This document shows positions 21,613 through 33,720 of a stretch of 64,000 bases of DNA, one piece after another (position 1 is the stretch's first letter; each line of letters begins with the position of its first letter). The position numbers and the translations under genes were made by a program. The notes beneath the pieces are model-generated. The model saw only the letters and a program-made list of their open reading frames with translations, searched no databases and was not told where the DNA came from. Origin of the DNA: Rosa chinensis (lineage: Eukaryota; Streptophyta; Magnoliopsida; Rosales; Rosaceae); assembly GCF_002994745.2 (NCBI RefSeq), contig NC_037094.1, forward strand, positions 69,482,819-69,546,818. The letters are read 5' to 3'.

Positions 21613-22476
21613 GTGAGAGTAGTATTGACAACGACAACTTTGAGCATTATATACCGTTTATCACCTGTGTGATAAGTGGTGATTGGGATCAGGCAAATGA
21701 GTGTTTAAAAGAACTAGATGATCCATGTGGTGCAGTAACAGCAGTAGATCCAAGAAACAACCTTCGAAATACTGCTCTTCACGTAGCAGCCCAGAAAGGG
21801 CATGTGGATGTTACCAAAGGATTGCTGTTGTTGCTGAAAATGAGACAAGAAGATTTGGAATTGAAAACCACTGAGGATTTCACAAATTTTGGTTCTGGTA
21901 TAACTTTAGGGATCAGTGAAGAATTCCTCATGGAAAGGGCCAAATACATGGTTGAACAGTATGAGAAAACACTTGGCAGCTGTTTGGAGATGCAAAACGC
22001 TAAAGGTTTCACAGCTCTTCACCTAGCAATACTGCAGGGGAATGGGAACATCGTGAAAGAGTTGGTACCATTAATGAAAAAAGAAGGTTTAGAAATAAAA
22101 GACGCTAATGGAAAGACAGCTCTTAACATCGCAATCTCAAAACGGCATGTGGATATAGCGAAGGAGTTGCTGCAATCGATGAGACCAGAGGCTTTGGAAG
22201 AAAAAGACAATCAAGGTTTTACAGCTTTGAGTTTGGCTGTTCAATGTTTCAAGGATGGAGAAGTTTGCGAAATGGCTAAATACATGGCTGAGAAAGATGA
22301 TAAAGTATTCGGCATACCCTCGCCGGGCGGTGATGATATTCCAGTTGTCAGAGCTTTTCGTGGGGGTAAAAGGAAATTGGCTCGCTCTATCTATTCTGTC
22401 ACTCCACTTGAAGCTCTCAAGGGACCCAATGGGAGTTTAGTTATTTGCTTATGTCTCGATGCTAGCAACACGATTG
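21613..22476 (+). CDS. Ankyrin gene exon 3: second ankyrin block
   Basis: The acceptor TTTGCAG precedes GTGAGAGTAG. The exon repeats the exon 2 plan: FITCVISGDWDQANECL, then TALHVAAQKGHVDVTKGL, a spacer of about 60 residues, TALHLAILQGNGNIVKEL, TALNIAISKRHVDIAKEL and a diverged TALSLAVQ repeat. It ends with the linker GPNGSLVICLCLDASNTI and donor GTAAGA. Phase 1 at both ends. The next exon is more than 11 kb away. Confidence 0.9.
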
Positions 22477-23072
22477 GTAAGACTACTTTCAGTTTTTAAT
22501 AGTAAAACCTGAATGAAAATTTTTTTATCATATCAAAATACGACAAAATAAGAGCAAAAAATTTAACTATCTCAAAGACTTTTTGCTTTAATATATGCTA
22601 ACCTCTTTATACATGTTCATGTATATATAAATTATTGTTTTCTTAAATTAATTTTAAATTAATTATTATTACTTTTTTGTCTTCTAATTCAAAGTTGGAG
22701 AGAAATAAAATGCAATTAAAAAAAAAAAAAACTACAAATGCAGTAGTGCAGACTTGCAGTTTGCACATATTCACGTACTACTGTTTTTTTATGCCATTTT
22801 ATTTTTTGAATTATAGCTTAGTATAGTAAAGAGAACCTACTTTGTCAATCAAAGTGGACATGAAAATACAACTACACATGACTATAGGTTATATTGAATT
22901 ATATTTTGATTTATTTCTCACTAAGATCTCTCACTCCATGTATTCTACACATAATTTATTTACTTATTTAATTTTCCAAATAAGACACCCACATAGTTCA
23001 TGTTTTCCTAAGTTAAGACAGGGTATAATAAGTTATTCAAAATTTTAACAATTTATCAGGGATTTTGCTTAA
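22477..23072 (+). other. Start of intron 3, AT-rich, no gene
   Basis: AT-rich intron sequence with homopolymers. No conserved frame or repeat border is visible until the Helitron-like end at 23073. Confidence 0.5.
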
Positions 23073-23116
23073 TCTATACTATAATTAAGAAGAGAAGTGG
23101 GTTTGTATCCCCACTT
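23073..23116 (+). mobile_element. Helitron-like 5' end, truncated by a LINE
   Basis: TCTATACTATAATTAAGAAG at 23073 after an A matches the 5' end of the small Helitrons at 61685-62259 read on their own strand. The LINE polyT starts about 40 bases downstream. Degenerate Helitron-like phrases (TCTCCCACTTTC, GCAATAACC) reappear at 27413-27435, past the LINE. Confidence 0.5.
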
Positions 23117-23218
23117 TTTTTTTTTTTTTTTTAATTATTGAAATGAACTGAATTGAAACTGCAAGCAATTACATCAACATAAAGAAAACTGGGCAAAAGC
23201 ACTCGGTCTCCATCTAGC

Positions 23219-23752
23219 TTACATAACAGATTCCTCAATTAAGTCTTTTAGCCAAGGAGGGCCAACCTCCTGACAACTCATACTTTCAGTAATTCTCAAG
23301 GCATGTCGAGCCAGCTTGTGTGCTACTTGGTTGTTTTTCTTCCTTACATGCATCCATGACACAACCTCAAATTCAGCCATCAAATTCTTAATCACCGCCC
23401 CAATTTCACTCGGATCCACTCCATCCACATCAATAGCCTTCAACACATTCAACGCTTCCCCTACAACTTCTAATTTATCTAGCCCCAGCTGGCGGCACAG
23501 CTTGGCGGCACAGCTTCAACCCATGTAGTAGGGCCAAGGCCTCTGTATCTTCAGGACTCAGCATACAGCGGATTGGAATGGCCAAGGCCCCTCTAAGTCC
23601 TCCCAATTCACTGCGAATGATAGCTCCCAAACCCACCTTTCCTTGTTTGGCATCACAGGCCCATCAGAATTCATTCTGACCCAAGAAGTTGGGGGAGAAA
23701 CCCAACAATCTGCTTCCAATTCCTCACTGATCATATGTTGCCTTGGCTGCTC
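23219..23752 (-). pseudogene. LINE RNase H domain fragment
   Basis: On the minus strand the RNase H start (WVSPPTSWVRMNSDGPV) and end (FEVVSWMHVRKKNNQVAHKL) of a plant LINE are recognisable. The frame is broken between 23452 and 23558. It joins the piece right of the solo LTR at 24213. Confidence 0.8.
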
Positions 23753-23757
23753 CATAG

Positions 23758-24207
23758 TGTTGGGTGTGTGGATCCGATTTCACATAGGATAAGGATTTGT
23801 TAATCCTTGATCAAAGAGGAGTTTTGATTGTTTCCTACCTGCTTACATAATCCTACTTGGTAATGGTTTCTATGTCTATTGGGAATATTAGGTTTCCAAT
23901 GTCTTATTGGGTCTGGTTAGATATCTATAAATAGGAGTATAAGTTGTAGTAATAGATCAAGTCTTTAAAGCATTAAACAGAGAGAGCAAGTGAGGTCTTG
24001 AGAGTTGGTGAGAACTTCTTGTGAGAGATTCTTGTATTCTTGTTCGTGTATTCTTCTTCTATAGTGAAACCCAAGCAGCCCGGGGACGTAGGCAAAGTTA
24101 TTGCTGAACCTCGTTAACAAGTTCGTGTTTATTTTCTCGATCGTTTATCTATATTGTTTTGCACTTGTCTGCTTCCGCAAGAGGAATTCTATGTCGAATT
24201 CCTAACA
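23758..24207 (+). mobile_element. Solo LTR, copia type, 450 bp
   Basis: TGTTGGGTGTG at 23758 and CCTAACA ending at 24207 give TG..CA. A perfect 5-bp duplication CATAG is at 23753-23757 and 24208-24212. Inside, TATAAATAG at 23925 is a good TATA box on the plus strand, followed by a transcribed R/U5-like zone. No internal region remains, so recombination between two LTRs is the likely origin. Confidence 0.92.
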
Positions 24208-24212
24208 CATAG

Positions 24213-24484
24213 CTTGCCAATCAGTTGCTTTCTGCACCAACTCACAAGGCTGCAACAGGTTTGAGCCATGTACCTCATTGTTCCCATCTCTCCAAATCCA
24301 CCACACCGTTACCACAAAAATTGCACATTCTGCTGCACTTCCTTGCTCAATTACATGCCACAATAAATTAGCAAAAGTCTGCTTCTTCCATGTTTTAACC
24401 ACAAAACCGAACCAAGTAAGTTTCCATGCACACTCCTGGCTTTCGAACAAAGTAAGTTTCCATGCACACTATTGGCTTTCGAAC
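24213..24484 (-). pseudogene. LINE segment between zf-RVT and RNase H
   Basis: The minus-strand frame includes AAECAIFVVTVWWIWRDGNN, conserved in plant LINEs just before RNase H. A 36-bp tandem duplication (24413-24484, unit with CCATGCACACT and TTTCGAAC) abuts the solo gypsy LTR. Confidence 0.75.
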
Positions 24485-26967
24485 TGTCACGCCCCTGATT
24501 TTCCACACATGAAAATCGATATATATAATCCCATAATTATACATGCGTGAAACGTTCAGTCATCAATACAAAATACCTGAAATCTTTTTCCCTTAACTTA
24601 CACACATATTGATGCCCTGAACCCTCAAATTTAATATACACTCGCTCCATAGAGTTATATATTACACAAGCTTACAAATTAAATTGTCAACAACAAGATA
24701 AAACGTAAATGCTCCTCAGAGCTCACTACAACGGAAGTCCAAATAACGGTAAAGTCACAAAATTTGCTTCCTACCGTTTAGCTGCAAGTATGCAACCCCA
24801 ACTTCAGCCACGATTTTCCTGACCTGCAGGATTAACCCCTACACCGTTTGAATGGTGCACCGGGTTGCCACACAACAAACCCGGTAAGCTTTTGCAAGCC
24901 CGTATGAGTAACTCAAACCACACACAACTCACACCAATCACGAGAATAACTCACACGAATCACGTTTAAATCAATAAACAAAGCACGAGATAAACTCACT
25001 CAAATCACGAGATAAACTCACACGTTTAAATCAATAAACAAAGCACGAGATAAACTCACTCAAATCACGAGATAAACTCACTCAAATCACGAGATAAACT
25101 CACACGTTTAAATCAATAAACAAACGCGGCAGACAGACTAGAGCTCTAACTGATCGTATTCACTAACCCGGCCAAAGGCGTGAAGTCCCGATTTTCCCAC
25201 CCACGATCCTCAACTCGTAAGTCTCTGGACCCGCGGTATAAATACCAAAACATTAAAGGAGTCACAGTGGACCCAAAATGTTACACGAATCTAAAATGAA
25301 AGATTCCCCGTAATTGATCCCTATCAATTACTCCCGGTAAAAACCCATATTTAAATAAACCACCCGCGAACTAAAATGTTCCTCAAATACACAAATCTCA
25401 ACGCTTTTCAAAACAAATCGAAATAACATTTCCACAATCATTTGTTTCCAAAAGCCACAACCCAAAACAATAAAAAGCATCATTTCATGCATATTGTTTC
25501 AAAATCCACAAACCACCAAAACATATATATTTCACGTAAATATATATATATACGTAGTCATCCGCTCAGGAATGCCTACTAATACCAACTATAGTTTGCA
25601 GTTAACTAAATAACTCTCAAAACGATAAAGGTAAGCCCGTTCGTGAATGAACTTCGTGAGATTACTCACCTCAGATTCCCGCTGCGTCTTCTATACAGAA
25701 CCAAACTAACACTATCACCAACAACTCGTCCAATTCACCTTTTAGAAGCACCTAATCACCAATGATCTCAAATCAGTAACGATTCACATTTGATTAAAGT
25801 TCGAAACCCCTATTTTGAACTAAAATCTCCAAAGTGGCGCCAATCGAGGCAAAACCACATCCGACACCTCCCAAAGTCTCCGGAATACGTCCACGATCGA
25901 TGTGACCAAACCACAAGTCGATCGGACGCTCAAATCCTCATGGACAGAATAATCGATCGGTATGAAACTGCAAAAATCATAACAATTCCATACGAACTCC
26001 AAAATTTGCATATTATATATCGAAACGCTCGTATCAACGAGTAGAACATATATAATGCCAAAAACAGTTCCTTAAGTGGCCGGAACACCGCCGGAACGCC
26101 GCCACAGACGGTGGCGCACCGCCGCCGGCCAAAACTCAATATTTCACAAAACTCCCAACATCAAAGTTCTTCATCTAAGAATGCTTGTGAACTTTCATAA
26201 CTGGCTCGAAGTCAGAAAACAAGCTTAAGGGATCGAAAACTACCTCACAAGCCGTGAACAGTAATCCAATCCGAGTTGATCGAAGTTTCACGTGAATCGA
26301 TCCAAACAACCACCAAGGATCGATCAACGAGGCTGCTTTGAGCTCAACCAAGAAGACTTGAAGCCTCGCCGACGTCGGAACAAGGATTTCCGACCGGGTC
26401 CGAAAACGCCAACCTGCACCGCCTTCTACCGCCGCCACCACCGAGAATCGGTGCTAGAGGACACCACAGGGACGACCAGACAGAGGAGACGAACTGATCT
26501 GGAAAGTTTCGTCGCCGGAGACCGCCGCAGTTCGCCGGAAAAGTTGGGTCGGATCAGCCGGATAATTTCGATTCTGAAGGTGCGAACGAGAGAGAAGAGA
26601 GAGAAAGGAATGGTTTCCGGAAAAGGAAATTATGAAAATAGTAAGTTTCTCCTTCGGGAAACTTCTATTTATACCAAAATGGAAATTTCTTCCAATGGCC
26701 ATAACTTTCTCATACAAACTCCGATTCTCGCGTTCCACATATCCACGAACTCGTATCGACGCGCTCTACAACTTTCGTGAAGGAAGTTTTTGGAGAATCC
26801 CAACGAATAAAAAGTCAACCTTGAGCCCCCCCTAAAGTCATACCTTTCAAATAGAAATTCGTCCGAAACACTTCCACTCCATCCACGTGCCACGAAACCG
26901 TCCAACAACCATAAATTAGATTCCGGGAATTTCTCGGAAAATAATTACGAATTTCCGGGGCATCACA
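24485..26967. mobile_element. Large solo LTR, gypsy type, 2483 bp
   Basis: TGTCACGCCCCTGATTTT at 24485 and CCGGGGCATCACA ending at 26967 form TG..CA with short inverted similarity. The 5-bp duplication CGAAC is at 24480-24484 and 26968-26972. No Gag or Pol is present. The right third is GC-rich with frames lacking domains. Solo LTR is the simplest reading; an element with no internal coding is the alternative. Confidence 0.85.
24955..25115. repeat. Minisatellite inside the solo LTR
   Basis: A 60-bp unit (CACGTTTAAATCAATAAACA plus CACGAGATAAACTCA) occurs twice and a third time partly. The 22-24-bp subunit CTCAAATCACGAGATAAA is repeated within it. Confidence 0.9.
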
Positions 26968-27429
26968 CGAACATTCCCATAAGCAATGCATTACAGTCTC
27001 CTCTGGGCACCAACAGCTACCACAATTAGAAAAAGAATTGATATGGCGTTTATACAGACGCTTAGCACAAGGTAGGAATGCATGGCAAGCTCTCCAAAGG
27101 AAGAACTTGACTTTGTTAGGGATCTGGAGACCCCAGATAATACTCCATATATTTTTAGAGTTTGAATCACCATTCCCACCACTACTTCTAGCTCCAACAT
27201 CCCAATTTTTCATCTCCATCCCCAACCAATACCCAGACTTAACAGTGTACTGCCCATTTTTACAAAAATGCCACACCACAGGGTCCCCACTTCTCCCCCC
27301 ATCAAAAGGAATAGAAAGAATTTTTTTAGCATCACCGGAAGAAAGTGAGAAGGATATATAGTAGTAATTAGAAAAACACATATGTACATAAATATCAAGA
27401 CCCATATTTTTCTCCCACTTTCTTTGCAA
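26968..27429 (-). pseudogene. LINE zf-RVT domain fragment
   Basis: The minus-strand frame shows IWGLQIPNKVKFFLWRACH, then CGSCWCPEETVMHCLWEC, the zinc-binding reverse-transcriptase-associated domain (zf-RVT) of plant LINEs. It ends at the solo LTR target site and continues in frame at 24484. Confidence 0.85.
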
Positions 27430-27730
27430 TAACCAACTTTTTAACTAGTATTTCTCTCTGCAATAATTTTTGTTGTTGTTAATTTAAAAACAAAACGTGA
27501 CTTTTCCAATCTCTAATTCTCTACGCAATTATCAACCACCAAATATGTGGGCAACTCTCTCACAAAATTCTTTGTGGTTGAATTGATAGAGATAAACAAA
27601 AAGTACAACAAATTGTTGAAAATATATATTTAATTATTTACAACAAATTGTTGAAAATATATATTTAATTATTTAAGAGTATTTTGGTAAAATTAAGGAG
27701 GTATCCTTAGCTTTTTAAGAATTCAAAAAG
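27430..27730. repeat. AT-rich spacer with a 36-bp direct duplication
   Basis: ACAACAAATTGTTGAAAATA and its continuation occur twice in tandem (about 27605-27640 and 27641-27676). Phrases at the left edge resemble Helitron sequence. No gene. Confidence 0.6.
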
Positions 27731-27966
27731 TGTTCAAGGAAAACTGAAATTGGGAGAGAATTAAGTCGTGCTTTCATTGATAGTAGGGGCCTCTTTATAT
27801 AGAGGATTACAAGCAGAGAATTAGAGTTATATAAGGAAACATAATAGTACATTGATTGGATATCTACGAAGATATCTCTGATAATATCTCCAATATTAAC
27901 TCTATTACAACTAGAGCAAATAACCTAGAGTTTGGACCAGACACATATTCTTGATTTACTTGAACA
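27731..27966 (-). repeat. LTR (3' on the minus strand) of the old copia
   Basis: Starts TGTTCAAGG and ends TTGAACA. It pairs with 33274-33509. Confidence 0.9.
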
Positions 27967-28248
27967 CTCCTCCTTGTGTCACCCAAATGTGGTGCTCCTC
28001 TCGTTGCCTCGTCAAAAACCTTACTAAGTAACAAAAACCCAGTGAAACAAAAATAACCTCAGTCGAAAGTGAAAAATAGTACAACACACATTTCACATTT
28101 CAAGACCATACATGTAGATATCTCCCTCTGATGACAACAGTCATGGGGGTTCGGAACTTCCTCAAATAATGCTACCAACATGTTTCTCGAAAATGGATTT
28201 AGGCAATCACTTAGTGAACAAGTCTGCCACACTGTCCTCAGATCGAAC

Positions 28249-30540
28249 CTAGTTCACTTTGATCTTGAGGAGAGTCTGTTGTTGTTGATTATGCTTGGTG
28301 TTGTCGCCTTTGATGTAGCATTGCTTCATTTGTTCAAAGCAAGCAGCATTATCCTGATACATGCCGGTAGGCTCATCTATGGTAAACTTCAAACCACAAT
28401 TGCTTTGAACATGCGTAAGTATGGATCCAATCCATATACATTCACGAACCACTTTGTGAAGAGCAATAATCTCTGTATGGTTTGAAGATATAACGACTAG
28501 AGTCTGTTTTGTAGACCTCCAAGATATCGCGGTCTTACCCATGATGAACACATAACCAGTTTGAGAATGACTTATGTGTGGGGCACAGAGATACCCAATA
28601 TCAGCAAAACCTCCCAAAACACTAATGTCATTTTGGGATGCAGATAGAGAACGCAGGCTAGTGTTGGCAGCGTTTCTGGTGTGTGATGGGTCCGAATCCA
28701 TCATCTCTATGTAGAGATAGAATAAGCCTATATCACCAGTCCAATGGCGTCGCATTGGAGCAAAACTATGTCTAGCGAACAAGTTCACTGCAAATGAGAT
28801 GTCTGGTCTTGTGCATTGAACAAAGTATAATAATGCACCTATTGCACTTAAATATGGCACTTCTGCCTCTAGCATATCTTTGTCATCATTCTTTGGATGA
28901 AGAGATTTTCAGGATTAAGACTACGGATGATCTTGGGGGTGCTTGAAAGGTTGACCTTGTCAAAATACGTAAGCATCTATCAACACGATGCTCAAGTTCC
29001 ATACCGAGACATTATCTTGTTCTCTCAAGATCCTTCATCTCAAATTAGGATTTCAAGTGTTCAGTGGTTTCCCTTAACTCTTTAAGGACTTCTAATAAAG
29101 ATCATGTCTAACATGAACCGCGTAGCATCTAGAACTTGTCTTAAAGACGCGTGGGCATATCTCTTCCCAATCAAGTAGTCACTTTAGTAAGCTTTTCAAC
29201 ATTATTGCAAACGCGCTCCATGGTCTAAAGCCACTTGAATTGGATAAATGAAGTTCACCATGAACCTTCATGTATATTCCGTATCTAGATCCCTATAAAG
29301 ATACGTAGTGACCATATTCGTAAACTGCATGTCAGTTATTCGGAAACTACCAAACTGACAAGGTAGTGGAGTGCAACGACATCCATTATGAGAGAATGTG
29401 TCTCATCGTAGTCTATTTCAGGGCGTTTTGTGAGAATGCTTGGGCCATAAGACGAGATTATCATCTCATTTTCTCATCACGCTTTCTAACGAAGACTCAT
29501 TAGTCAAAGGGTTTATGTTATGAGGTGTTGGCATTACTGGCTCTATAAACCTTCTTCTTCGTTAGAGAATCCAAATTAACTTGGATCACATCTTTCCATT
29601 TAGGTCAAATTTCTCTGCGTTGACATTCAGTCATCAACGGAGCGTGGTTCGATATCATCGGACTCAACAAACTCATGCGTAACGAAATGCGCGACTACAT
29701 CATCAATTATGATGGAGTTTCAATCCCGCGTCTCATGTACACTAGTATAATTTTCATAGAGCTCTATATTCTCAGGAATAAGTTCTGACGTTGAGGCGTT
29801 CCCCAATAATAACCATCGTCCGGAAGATTCTGATGAGACGGATTTTGAGTGTCGATGATCCAAGGATTAGGTTGTGCCAAAGTATTCTTCCAACCCACAG
29901 GCCTCCCACGCATCCTAGCTGGGGCAATGGCCTATAACGCTAGAGTGCCACTCTCTATGGCATTGGCGCCATGCTTATCTCCATGTAGGGTGGCGCTACA
30001 TCCTCTCGTAGGGACGTCCATCCTTGCAAGCATGTTTGTAGCAGATATATATGATCTCGTCACTTTAGCGGGGATCGAGATGAGACATGGTGGGGACAGA
30101 CCACGACAATTCCTGTCATTCCTGCTGAACATCCGTGTTCCTTATCTCCCCCTAACGACGGGAAGACTATTTCATCAAAGTGACAATCCACAAATCTAGC
30201 AATAAGGAGATCGCCTAGCAAATGCATTAAGTGGCAGAATGAGTATTTTCATACCCTTTGCATAGAACGGTCTCAGTCTTAATTTCCCTAAGGAACGGGC
30301 TTTGTAAAATGAGCGAGAGGCCTTAGAAGCAACCATTGAGGATTTTGGTTGGGCTTGAGCGTCTGAAACACTATTTGAAGCAAAGTTGGTGATTGCAGCA
30401 TCACCTAAGGCGCCATCACCATGATGGACGCCATCCATGGCATCATGGATAGGGACTGTGTCAGCCTTAGGCTGGTGGTGGACGGCGGGTGTTCGTTTCG
30501 CTCTTAGTCTAGGAATCAACTTTTGATTCATTCTTCATTT
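28249..30540 (-). pseudogene. Degenerate copia pol (integrase flanks, RT, RNase H)
   Basis: At 28249-28875 the RT end (EVPYLSAIGALLYFVQCTR) and RNase H (GKTAISWRSTKQTL, YQDNAACFEQMK) are visible on the minus strand. At 29849-30540 the low-complexity segment before integrase and the sequence after it are next to each other, so the catalytic core with its D,D,E residues is deleted. Many stops and frameshifts are present. Incapable of function. Confidence 0.8.
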
Positions 30541-31319
30541 CGCTCAAAAGAATGGTTGTTCGTGTGCAGTCTTTAGTAGACGGATCATCATATCATGACT
30601 AGGATAACCTATCCTGTCCTGACACAGCCAATATATGTATAAATCCAAGAGATCTTATCTCATAACTTTATTGGATTTAATAGCTCGAATAGTGGAGACA
30701 TAAAATCCACTAGAGATACACATATGTTTCTCTAAGATGAATCTTTATTCGCAATCATTAGAGGTAATGCAAAGGAACTCTTTTCCATTCTCTACATGCA
30801 TTTCTTCATGAAATCCGTTGGCTATTCATAGGGTGCGATTTGCCCTAGAAGCATCGAGAGTTTCTGTAAAAGTAGTCAAGGTGCCATTTGGCAAGGGGAA
30901 CTTGGGTTATTCCATGTTCTTGAACTAGTACTGATAGCCCAGCCATCGTAGTCACAAAGTAATATGCTTAGAATCAAAATGCAGTCATAATAAAAGAACT
31001 CAAAATTTTATTCATAAGCCAACAAAGTTCATCATTGTTTCTGAACCATTAAGAGAATCTAATCCAAATTCTAGCTAATGCAAAACAATGGTAGTCGTTT
31101 GACTTCTTTTGGTAACTCAAAAATAAATATGACCAGGTGAGTAGAGAGATGTCGGTAGAGCAAAACTCGCTTAAGTACCACTTATCTCAAAAATTTCCTA
31201 GACATCATACTCACTTTAGATGAGCCTCGTGGAAGAAAAACTAAACCAATGACATTTACTACAAAATATATGGCAAATTACATCTCTTGGAAAAATAAAG
31301 ACTTAAACAGAATTGGTGA

Positions 31320-32393
31320 TCTATTGATCCCAACCAGATTTGAAGTCTTTAACCCTTTACTCTAGATCACCTTCTTGATCTTCTTGTTCCACATAGTGAG
31401 CTTCTCTTGCTTTACAATATGCTTTGTAGGCAGTGACAATATCTTCACGAGCTCTATAAATATGTGTCCAATGACCGGATACTCCACATCGGGAACAGAC
31501 TCCATTGATTGAGGGGCTTTGAAATTGTCATAAGGACGACTCTTAGTGTTGGTGGCGCCACCAATATGGCCAAAGGTGTTGCCTCCCTCTCTCTTTCCAT
31601 GTTGACCTCTTCGGTTCTGTGTCAGCCTATTTTGGCGGTTACCTTCCTCAATAGAGCGATAATATGGACTAGAATGTCCAGAGTTGTCCCTAGATTTAGT
31701 GTTTAGCTCTTGGCGTCCTCTCTTAGAGGTGCGACTATAATTGGACTCCGGAATATACTCTATTTACACTGGTCTTGAATTATAGTTCTTCACAAGGATG
31801 TTGTCATACTTTTCAGCAACATTCATAGCTCTAATGAGCTCATGAAACCTTGTGATCTGTCATGCGGTAACATCGACTCGATAGTTCTTAGCAACCATCA
31901 AAGCAGAGACGGGGAAGGTAGAGAAAGTTCTCTCAATCAACATCATATCTGTGATATCTTTTCCATATAATTCCATGAAGGATTTAATGCGAAGTGCTTC
32001 CGAGTTGTAGTTAAGAATTGTATTGATATCGCAAAAGCGGAGGCTATGTCATCTCACTTCTAGGTCAGAAAGCAGGGAGTCATGGACGTTGCCAAATCTT
32101 TCTTCGAGTGAGACCCACAACCTTCTCGGGTCTTCTTCGTTCATATACTTGTACTGGAGCGAATCATCCATACGACAAGTCATTAGGATGATGGTTTTCG
32201 CCTTATTTACCTCCAAGACTACTCTATTTGCTTCCAAAACTTGAGCTTGCTCAACAGTTAGCACGTCCTAGCTAGGCTCAATAATCGTATCTATAATTCC
32301 ATTGGCCTTGAGATGCTGACGAATATCACGAACCCACTTGTGATATCTAGAGCCAGTTGCTCTCAATGGAGCAAATTTGTTCAAGTTACTCAT
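31320..32393 (-). pseudogene. Degenerate copia gag
   Basis: An ATG at 32391-32393 begins Gag. Recognisable text includes MNEEDPRRLWVSLEERFGNV and MNVAEKYDNILVKNYNSRPV, the Gag core of this family. Stops interrupt it and the zinc knuckle is degraded. It aligns by eye with 58265-59351. Confidence 0.75.
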
Positions 32394-32755
32394 TCTGAAA
32401 AGAGAACAAGGAAAAAAGGTTACTTTCGGAGAGGAAAAAGCTACTACGAAAACAATAGAAATTTCTGAGCGTAATCACTCCTAAGAAATTAGGAATTTTT
32501 GAGTGTAGTCGCTTCCAAGAAATTCGATTCCAAGAGGTATTGGATTAGATTGAAACAATGATGTGTTTGTGGTCGATCATAACTTCTCAACAAACTCTAA
32601 GTTTGGAGGACTTAGAGTGAGTACGAACCCCCACAGTTCGGCTTTTGGTCTCCCCTATGAAGAAGAAAGGGGGCAGAAGAAGGGAGGTTGCAAGTCCCCG
32701 AGAAAAAGAATAAAAACTTCAAAAACGGGAACTTTTAGTAAAACATACCTCTTAG

Positions 32756-32935
32756 GATTGTAGAGCGTATTCAGTCCTCGTTGTAGGATTGCAGACGAGC
32801 TTCAGTCCTAGGCAAACAGACTTGTAGGATTGCAGACGAACTTTAGTCTTAGTCTAGGCGAATCAATTTGTAGGATTGTAGCATGGTTTCAATCCTTGTT
32901 ATAGGATAGCAAACTGCTATCAATCCTAGTTGCTG
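32756..32935 (-). repeat. Leader repeat of the old copia
   Basis: About five diverged units of TTGTAGGATTGCAGACGA-type sequence, 30-45 bp each, lie between gag and the 5' LTR. The related copia at 53572 has a different, CCGGAAAA-rich leader. Confidence 0.75.
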
Positions 32936-33273
32936 AAATTGGCAGACGAGAGGCGTGCGGGGTTGCTGCTGGTAGGTTGCGGGCTGGGCAGGCTCAGTGT
33001 GCTGCTGGCGTGCGTGCTAGCTTGCGACGATGGGCTGCAGAGATGTGCTATGGATCTTAACTGGTTGAGGCAGTTGGCAAAGCCGGTGCTAGGTGGATGG
33101 GGTGCTGCAAGGGCAAGCAATTGAACTTCTACGTAGGCTAGTAGCGGCAGAGGCTTGCAGCAGGAATAGGCGCACGGGAGAACGGCAGCGAATGGGAAAA
33201 AACTTTTTTTTTTTTTTTTTTTTTTTGGGTTTTTGGCTTCTTGAAACCAGAGTTAAAGCTCGTGCTGATAACA

Positions 33274-33509
33274 TGTTTAAGGAAAACTGAAATTGGGAGA
33301 GAATTGAGTCGTGCTTTCATTGATAATAAAGGTCTCTTTATATAGAAGATTACAAGCAGAAAATTAGAGTTGTACAAGAAAACATAATCGTACATTGATT
33401 GGATATCTACGAAGATATCTCCGATAATATCTCTAATATTAACTCTATTACAACTAGAGCAAGTAACCTAGAGTTTGGGCCAGACATATATTCTAGATTT
33501 ACTTGAACA
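33274..33509 (-). repeat. LTR (5' on the minus strand) of the old copia
   Basis: Begins TGTTTAAGG and ends TTGAACA. Next to it, TTATCAGCACGAGC read on the minus strand is the probable primer-binding site (initiator Met tRNA type, imperfect). Confidence 0.88.
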
Positions 33510-33720
33510 AATTGGAGGTTTAATAAGCAGGAGAGGTCAAAATATCAAATTTGGAGGTCCAACTAGGACCACCCTTGTGCATACTGTGTAGAGTTAGAAA
33601 AGAGTGTGTGGGTTTTTTTTTTTTTTTTTTAAGTTTGGGATATATGGGATTTATTTTGTTACTTTTTTGTTTGACTTTATTGCCCTCTTTGAAGAAGTTG
33701 ATATTTAATGTATTTTAATA
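33510..33720. other. Spacer with T-tract, Helitron-like text
   Basis: GTGTGTGGG plus a T-tract and GGGATTTATTTTGTTAC resemble the plus-strand text of the Helitrons at 61.7-62.2 kb. No gene. Confidence 0.4.

Larger units (their letters stand above)
23117..27415 (-). mobile_element. 5'-truncated LINE with two solo LTRs nested in it
   Basis: A T-tract at 23117-23133 is the polyA tail of a minus-strand LINE. When the solo LTRs at 23758-24207 and 24485-26967 are set aside, the ORF2 C-terminus reads continuously: zf-RVT zinc-binding domain on the right, then RNase H to the left. CCCAC(TTT) on both sides may be the target duplication. No reverse transcriptase domain remains. Confidence 0.75.
27731..33509 (-). 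mobile_element. Old, defective Ty1/copia element
   Basis: Two 236-bp LTRs (27731-27966 and 33274-33509) bound a decayed minus-strand interior. By eye the LTRs differ at roughly 18 positions. The bases next to them (AAAAG and AATTG) are only a weak target duplication. Inside, Gag, a fragment of the integrase-flanking region and RT/RNase H are recognisable, but the integrase core is missing. It is the same family as the element at 53572-60633. Confidence 0.88.

Noticed and set aside
24955..25115. CRISPR-like direct repeats
   Set aside because: Units are contiguous minisatellite repeats without unique spacers, in plant DNA inside an LTR.
26292..26780. 162-codon plus-strand frame
   Set aside because: Inside the solo gypsy LTR, GC-rich, no domain.
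33138..33395. Lys-rich minus-strand frame
   Set aside because: Translation of a T-tract plus the copia LTR.
27726..33514. 5-bp TSD for the old copia
   Set aside because: Flanks AAAAG and AATTG match at only three of five positions, so no TSD is claimed.
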